Assembly (NCBI GenBank): GCA_023262365.1
Contig: JALRBF010000086.1
Coordinates: 1 to 8,065, forward strand
Direction: 5' to 3'
DNA length: 8,065 bases
From: Burkholderiaceae bacterium
GTDB lineage: Bacteria > Pseudomonadota > Gammaproteobacteria > Burkholderiales > Burkholderiaceae_C
In this document: piece by piece, positions 5,393-8,065 of the stretch
Position numbering within the stretch: the first letter of the stretch is position 1
How the letters are laid out: the number at the start of each line of letters is the position of its first letter
Notes under the pieces: generated by a model
The model's input: only the letters and a program-made list of their open reading frames with translations
What the model was told of the DNA's origin: nothing
Database searches by the model: none
Translations under genes and position numbers: made by a program

Positions 5393-6234
5393 GCCGCCAA
5401 GCCAATGGCCACCAGCTGCGAGCCGCTGCGCGCGTCAACGCGCCGCTGCACCAGCCGCTGGCCCACGCGCTGCACCTCGCGCGTGCCGTGGTCATCGGTT
5501 ACCCAGCCCTTAAGCCGCAGCACGCTGGGCGGCAAGTTGGCCAGCCACGCGTCCACCGCCTTCGCGGGCAGGGCTTGGGCGCATTGCGCCGTCCACTGCG
5601 CAAACACACTGCCGTGCGCCGGCTCGGCCATGGCGTGCGCGCTGGGCGGGGCCACGTCCAGCGCGTGCAGCAGCGGCAGCACATCGAGCTGACCGTGCGG
5701 GGCCGCCACCACCGGGGCCGGCGTCAGTTGGGCCAGCGTGCGCTGCACGGGGGCGGCGTCCACCACGTCGGTGCGGCTAAGCGCAATCAAATCGGCCTGC
5801 TGCAGTTGGCGCTGCACTTGCTCACGCAACTGCGAGTTGCGCAGCAAGTCGGGTAAGCCCTGCGCGTCAGCCATGGTGACCACCCCGGCGTAGCTTAAAT
5901 CGGGCTCGGCCAGCGCCACCGCGGCAATACGCCCGGGTTCGGCCACGCCGCTGGCCTCAATCACAATGGCATCGGGGCGGGGCTGGCGCGCCAGCGCATC
6001 GCCCACGGCGTAGTACAAGTCGCCAGTCATGGCGCAGCACACGCAGCCGTTGGTCAACGCAATCGTCTGGGCGCCGGCCTGGGCAATACGCTGGGCGTCG
6101 ATGTTGATGGCGCCAAAGTCGTTAACCAGTACCAGCAGTCGCATACCCTGGTTGTGCTGCAGCAAGTGGCCAATGAGTGTGGTTTTGCCCGCGCCCAAAA
6201 ACCCACCCACCACCAGCAGCGGCACCGGTGTCAT
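5320..6234 (-). CDS. CobW/COG0523 family G3E GTPase, putative metallochaperone
   Basis: This 304-residue G3E-family P-loop GTPase is of the CobW/YjiA/COG0523 type, proteins that deliver or insert metals (zinc, cobalt, iron) into client proteins. Walker A is GGFLGAGKTT (10-19). VNDFGAINID (37-46) follows. The metal-binding CxCC motif GCVCC gives Cys64, Cys66 and Cys67. Walker B is IEASGVAEP (92-100). The base-recognition motif, usually NKxD or SKxD, reads SRTD (153-156), so its lysine is replaced by arginine. Residues from about 215 form the CobW C-terminal domain (VLRLKGWV). No His-rich metal loop is seen. The start codon overlaps the amidohydrolase stop (ATGA), and GAGG at 6242-6245 gives a good ribosome-binding site inside that gene. 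The 3' end overlaps the convergent SGNH gene by 73 bp. Context suggests a chaperone for the amidohydrolase metal centre (inference); the metal is unknown. Confidence 0.92.
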   Translation of the reverse strand: MTPVPLLVVGGFLGAGKTTLIGHLLQHNQGMRLLVLVNDFGAINIDAQRIAQAGAQTIALTNGCVCCAMTGDLYYAVGDALARQPRPDAIVIEASGVAEPGRIAAVALAEPDLSYAGVVTMADAQGLPDLLRNSQLREQVQRQLQQADLIALSRTDVVDAAPVQRTLAQLTPAPVVAAPHGQLDVLPLLHALDVAPPSAHAMAEPAHGSVFAQWTAQCAQALPAKAVDAWLANLPPSVLRLKGWVTDDHGTREVQRVGQRLVQRRVDARSGSQLVAIGLAAQGFDAAAMQSAWMACAAACPQTR

Positions 6235-7853
6235 GCGCCTGCCTCAAACACCTGCCCGCCTAGCACCGTGGCCCGTACCGCAATGTCTTTGATGGCACTA
6301 GGCGGCACCGTCAGCGGGTTGTCTTGTAGCACCACCATGTCTGCGCGTTTGCCCACCTCAATGCTGCCTACCTCATGGTCCATGTTCAGTGACCAAGCTG
6401 CCCCTAGCGTAATGGCGCGCAGCGCCTGCGCGGGCGTAATGGCCTGCGCTTGGCCCAACACCCGGCCCGAGGCGGTTTGCCGCTGCACCGCGCACCACGC
6501 GGTAAACAGCGGCGCCAGTGGGGTCACCGGGGCGTCGGAATGTATCGCCAAATTCACCCCGGCCTCTAAGGCGCTGCGGCATGCGTTCATGCGCTGCGCC
6601 CGCTCCAAACCCACGGTGTGGGCCACGTGCTGATCACCAAAATAGTAAATATGGTTGGCAAACAAATTCACCCCCACACCCAGTGCGGCGGCACGTCTAA
6701 ACTGCGCCTCGTCCATCAGCTGGCCGTGTTGCAGCGTGTGCCGATGGTCGCGCGGGCCAGGCCCGGCCATGGCGTGGGCCAACGCCTCAAGCGTGACAGC
6801 CGAAGCCTCGTTACCGTTGACGTGAATGTGCATGGGCGTACCGCTGGCGTGAAAGCCTGCAATTAGCCCACGCAGCACCTCGGGCGGCGTGTTCCACATG
6901 CCGTTAGGCACCCCGCCAAGGTAGCCCGGCCATTGCAAGCGCGCCGAAAAGCCCTGAATCGAGCCATCCGTCATGAGCTTAACCGCCCCCATGCGCAGCT
7001 TGCTGGTGGAGCGCTGGCGCATCTGCGCCATGTCACGGGCAATTGCCACGGGGTCACCGTCTACCACGCCCACCGCGGGCACCAACCGAATCGGAAAATC
7101 TGACGCCTGCACCACCTCAAGTGTGGCGTCCACATCTTGCACCGTGAGCGAGCTAAACAAATCGGTGGCGGTGGTTACCCCGGCGCGGCGCGCCGAGGCG
7201 CCATAGGCGCGCAACACCTCGGGGCCAGCGGCGAGCCGCCTAAAGTCAACCCCCAAACGGCGCAACACCGGAAACATGGCCGCCATTTCGCGCAACTCCC
7301 CCGTAGGGCGGCCTTGCGCATCACGCATCAGGCCCTCCACGTCACCGGCCTCAAGGTACCCGGCGCTGCGCAGTGCGGCCGTGTTGCACACCATCAGGTG
7401 TAGGCTAGAGAACAACACCGCCACCGGCCGCTCAGTCGATACCTGATCGAGCATGTCACGGTTAAGCCGTGCCTGAGAAATAAAAATGGGGTCAAAGCCC
7501 CACCCGATGGTGGGCTCGTGTGTGGCGACCTCGCGCAAGCGCGCAATCACCTCCTCGTTGCGGGTAACACCGGGCCAGCGCTGCCCCTGCGGGTCCAGCC
7601 TGTCCATAAAACCCACGTAGGTGTAGCGCCACAGCCCACCTTCCATCAAGTGGGCGTGGCCCTCCACAAAGCCCGGGGCAATCACGGCATCGGCAAAACG
7701 GGTATCGAGCTGCCCACCACCCCAGGGGTCGGCGCAGCTGGCGTCACCCACGGCCAAAATTCGCCCATCGCGCACCGCCACATGCGTGGCCTGGGGCATA
7801 TTCGCGTCCATGGTAAGCACCTGGCGCGCACAAAAGACGGTGGTCTCTGACAT
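6231..7853 (-). CDS. YtcJ-type amidohydrolase (amidohydrolase family 3)
   Basis: This 540-residue metal-dependent hydrolase is of the YtcJ/NfdA group. Members cleave amide or N-formyl bonds in diverse small molecules, and the substrate here is unknown. The N-terminal beta-sandwich part (VLTMDANMPQATHVAVRDGRI) leads into the TIM barrel at IAPGFVEGHAH, with metal ligands His66 and His68. Further group signatures are VKLMTDGSIQGFSA (Lys292, Asp296), MHIHVNGNEA (His342, His344), LQHGQLMDEAQF (His376), and IHSDAPVTPLAP (Asp440). The C-terminus returns to the beta-sandwich (VGKRADMVVLQDNPL). No signal peptide is seen, so it should be cytoplasmic. The chosen ATG 7853 has an AGGGAG ribosome-binding site 4 nt upstream. 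The frame continues to 7943, but that extension lacks family similarity and would overlap the divergent gene. The TGA overlaps the start of the CobW-like GTPase, so the two are probably co-translated. Confidence 0.93.
   Translation of the reverse strand: MSETTVFCARQVLTMDANMPQATHVAVRDGRILAVGDASCADPWGGGQLDTRFADAVIAPGFVEGHAHLMEGGLWRYTYVGFMDRLDPQGQRWPGVTRNEEVIARLREVATHEPTIGWGFDPIFISQARLNRDMLDQVSTERPVAVLFSSLHLMVCNTAALRSAGYLEAGDVEGLMRDAQGRPTGELREMAAMFPVLRRLGVDFRRLAAGPEVLRAYGASARRAGVTTATDLFSSLTVQDVDATLEVVQASDFPIRLVPAVGVVDGDPVAIARDMAQMRQRSTSKLRMGAVKLMTDGSIQGFSARLQWPGYLGGVPNGMWNTPPEVLRGLIAGFHASGTPMHIHVNGNEASAVTLEALAHAMAGPGPRDHRHTLQHGQLMDEAQFRRAAALGVGVNLFANHIYYFGDQHVAHTVGLERAQRMNACRSALEAGVNLAIHSDAPVTPLAPLFTAWCAVQRQTASGRVLGQAQAITPAQALRAITLGAAWSLNMDHEVGSIEVGKRADMVVLQDNPLTVPPSAIKDIAVRATVLGGQVFEAGA
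6242..6245 (-). promoter_or_regulatory. Ribosome-binding site for the CobW-like GTPase
   Basis: GAGG on the minus strand lies 7 nt before ATG 6234 and within the last codons of the amidohydrolase gene. It fits a coupled restart at the ATGA stop/start overlap. Confidence 0.55.
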
Positions 7854-7857
7854 TTTT

Positions 7858-7863
7858 CTCCCT
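7858..7863 (-). promoter_or_regulatory. Ribosome-binding site deciding the amidohydrolase start
   Basis: On the minus strand the bases read AGGGAG, followed by four A residues and ATG (7853). This is the strongest Shine-Dalgarno sequence I noticed in the window. It supports the 540-residue product over a longer start at 7943. Confidence 0.75.
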
Positions 7864-7871
7864 GCTTCATG

Positions 7872-7887
7872 CGTTGTTGCGTTGTTG
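7872..7887. repeat. Tandem 8-bp repeat in the divergent intergenic region
   Basis: CGTTGTTG occurs twice head-to-tail. It fills much of the 41-bp gap between the divergent amidohydrolase (start 7853) and AzlC-like (start 7895) genes. It could be a binding site for a shared regulator or simply a simple-sequence repeat. I found no convincing -35/-10 pair in this gap for either direction; promoters may lie inside the coding starts. Confidence 0.35.
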
Positions 7888-7894
7888 TGGCACC

Positions 7895-8065
7895 ATGCTA
7901 GCACCCGTGATTCCTCCTCGCTCCCCCCACGCCATCCGTTCATTGCTCCCAGCGCTCACGCTGTCGGTGCCCGTCGCCCTAGGCTATGTGCCCCTGGGTG
8001 CCGTTTTTGGCTTTGTATTTGTTCAAGCTGGGGCCGATTGGTGGATGCCCGTGCTGGCCAGCTTG
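7895..8065 (+). CDS. azlC: AzlC-family branched-chain amino acid transporter, 5' part only
   Basis: The first 57 codons are in the window and the gene runs off the right edge. AzlC is the large subunit of the AzlCD-type exporter of branched-chain amino acids in the inner membrane. The visible part has a Pro- and Arg-containing start, followed by a first membrane segment, SVPVALGYVPLGAVFGFVFV (about 24-43), and ADWWMPVLASL. The GYVPLGAVFG pattern and the following Trp/Ser stretch match the AzlC N-terminus. ATG 7895 is the first start in the frame; GTG 7907 is an alternative, and neither has a strong ribosome-binding site. The gene is divergent from the amidohydrolase. An azlD-type small subunit would be expected downstream, beyond the window. 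The call rests on a short segment. Confidence 0.72.
   Translation, partial: MLAPVIPPRSPHAIRSLLPALTLSVPVALGYVPLGAVFGFVFVQAGADWWMPVLASL

Noticed and set aside
5206..5856. Plus-strand open frame (216 codons) opposite the CobW-like gene
   Set aside because: It is antisense to a gene with intact Walker A, CxCC and Walker B motifs, and is Arg/Gly/His-rich without motifs.
7854..7943. Longer amidohydrolase start at 7943
   Set aside because: The added 30 residues are unlike the family, overlap the divergent AzlC-like gene, and ignore the AGGGAG ribosome-binding site before ATG 7853.
1..8065. CRISPR array, insertion sequence, tRNA or prophage genes
   Set aside because: I found no regular spaced repeats, transposase or integrase motifs, terminal inverted repeats or tRNA-like clover-leaf sequence. 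The genes are of similar composition, with no sign of a recent mobile insertion.

Overview
The window is a gene-dense, high-GC, proteobacterial chromosomal segment. The style of the 4.5S SRP RNA, the codon use (G/C third positions) and the gene content (photolyase set, COG0523 GTPase, YtcJ-type amidohydrolase, AzlC) suggest a betaproteobacterium, probably Burkholderiales. This is inference from general resemblance; no phylogenetic marker was tested. I see no insertion sequence, integrase, tRNA or CRISPR array.

Layout, left to right. (1) At 8-101 (+) is an SRP RNA gene (ffs) with the conserved GGTCAGG / GGAA tetraloop / AAGCAGCC core and a perfect 10-bp closing helix. A hairpin followed by T6 at 173-208 may end its transcript. 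(2) From 210 to 5392 (+) runs one compact, almost gapless block of five genes. They are a small DUF2256 zinc-ribbon-like protein, a full-length cryptochrome/photolyase-family flavoprotein with an atypical active-site stretch (HWSQMQM where class I photolyases have N...WQW), an iron-sulfur bacterial cryptochrome/(6-4) photolyase (FeS-BCP) with all four cluster cysteines, an inverted-topology NewPHL-type photolyase (catalytic domain first, alpha/beta domain last), and a membrane-anchored or exported SGNH/GDSL hydrolase. Junctions are ATGA overlaps, a 3-nt gap and a 26-bp overlap, which points to a single translationally coupled transcript. (3) From 7853 down to 5320 (-) are two coupled genes: a YtcJ-type amidohydrolase (family 3), then a CobW/COG0523 GTPase beginning on the amidohydrolase stop codon. 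The GTPase gene ends tail-to-tail inside the SGNH gene, with a 73-bp antiparallel overlap. (4) From 7895 (+) to the window edge, divergent from the amidohydrolase across 41 bp, is the 5' end of an AzlC-type branched-chain amino acid exporter gene.

How the genes may work together: the left block looks like a light-dependent DNA-repair and/or blue-light-sensing cassette. It combines three different branches of the photolyase/cryptochrome superfamily with the small DUF2256 protein that is often found beside such genes. The expected division of labour is FeS-BCP for (6-4) lesions in duplex DNA and NewPHL for CPDs in single-stranded DNA. The role of the first flavoprotein is open because its active-site asparagine and proximal tryptophan positions are replaced. 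The right block pairs a metal-dependent hydrolase with a putative metallochaperone GTPase. The strongest candidate for something under-described is the three-class photolyase cassette, and within it the first flavoprotein together with DUF2256.
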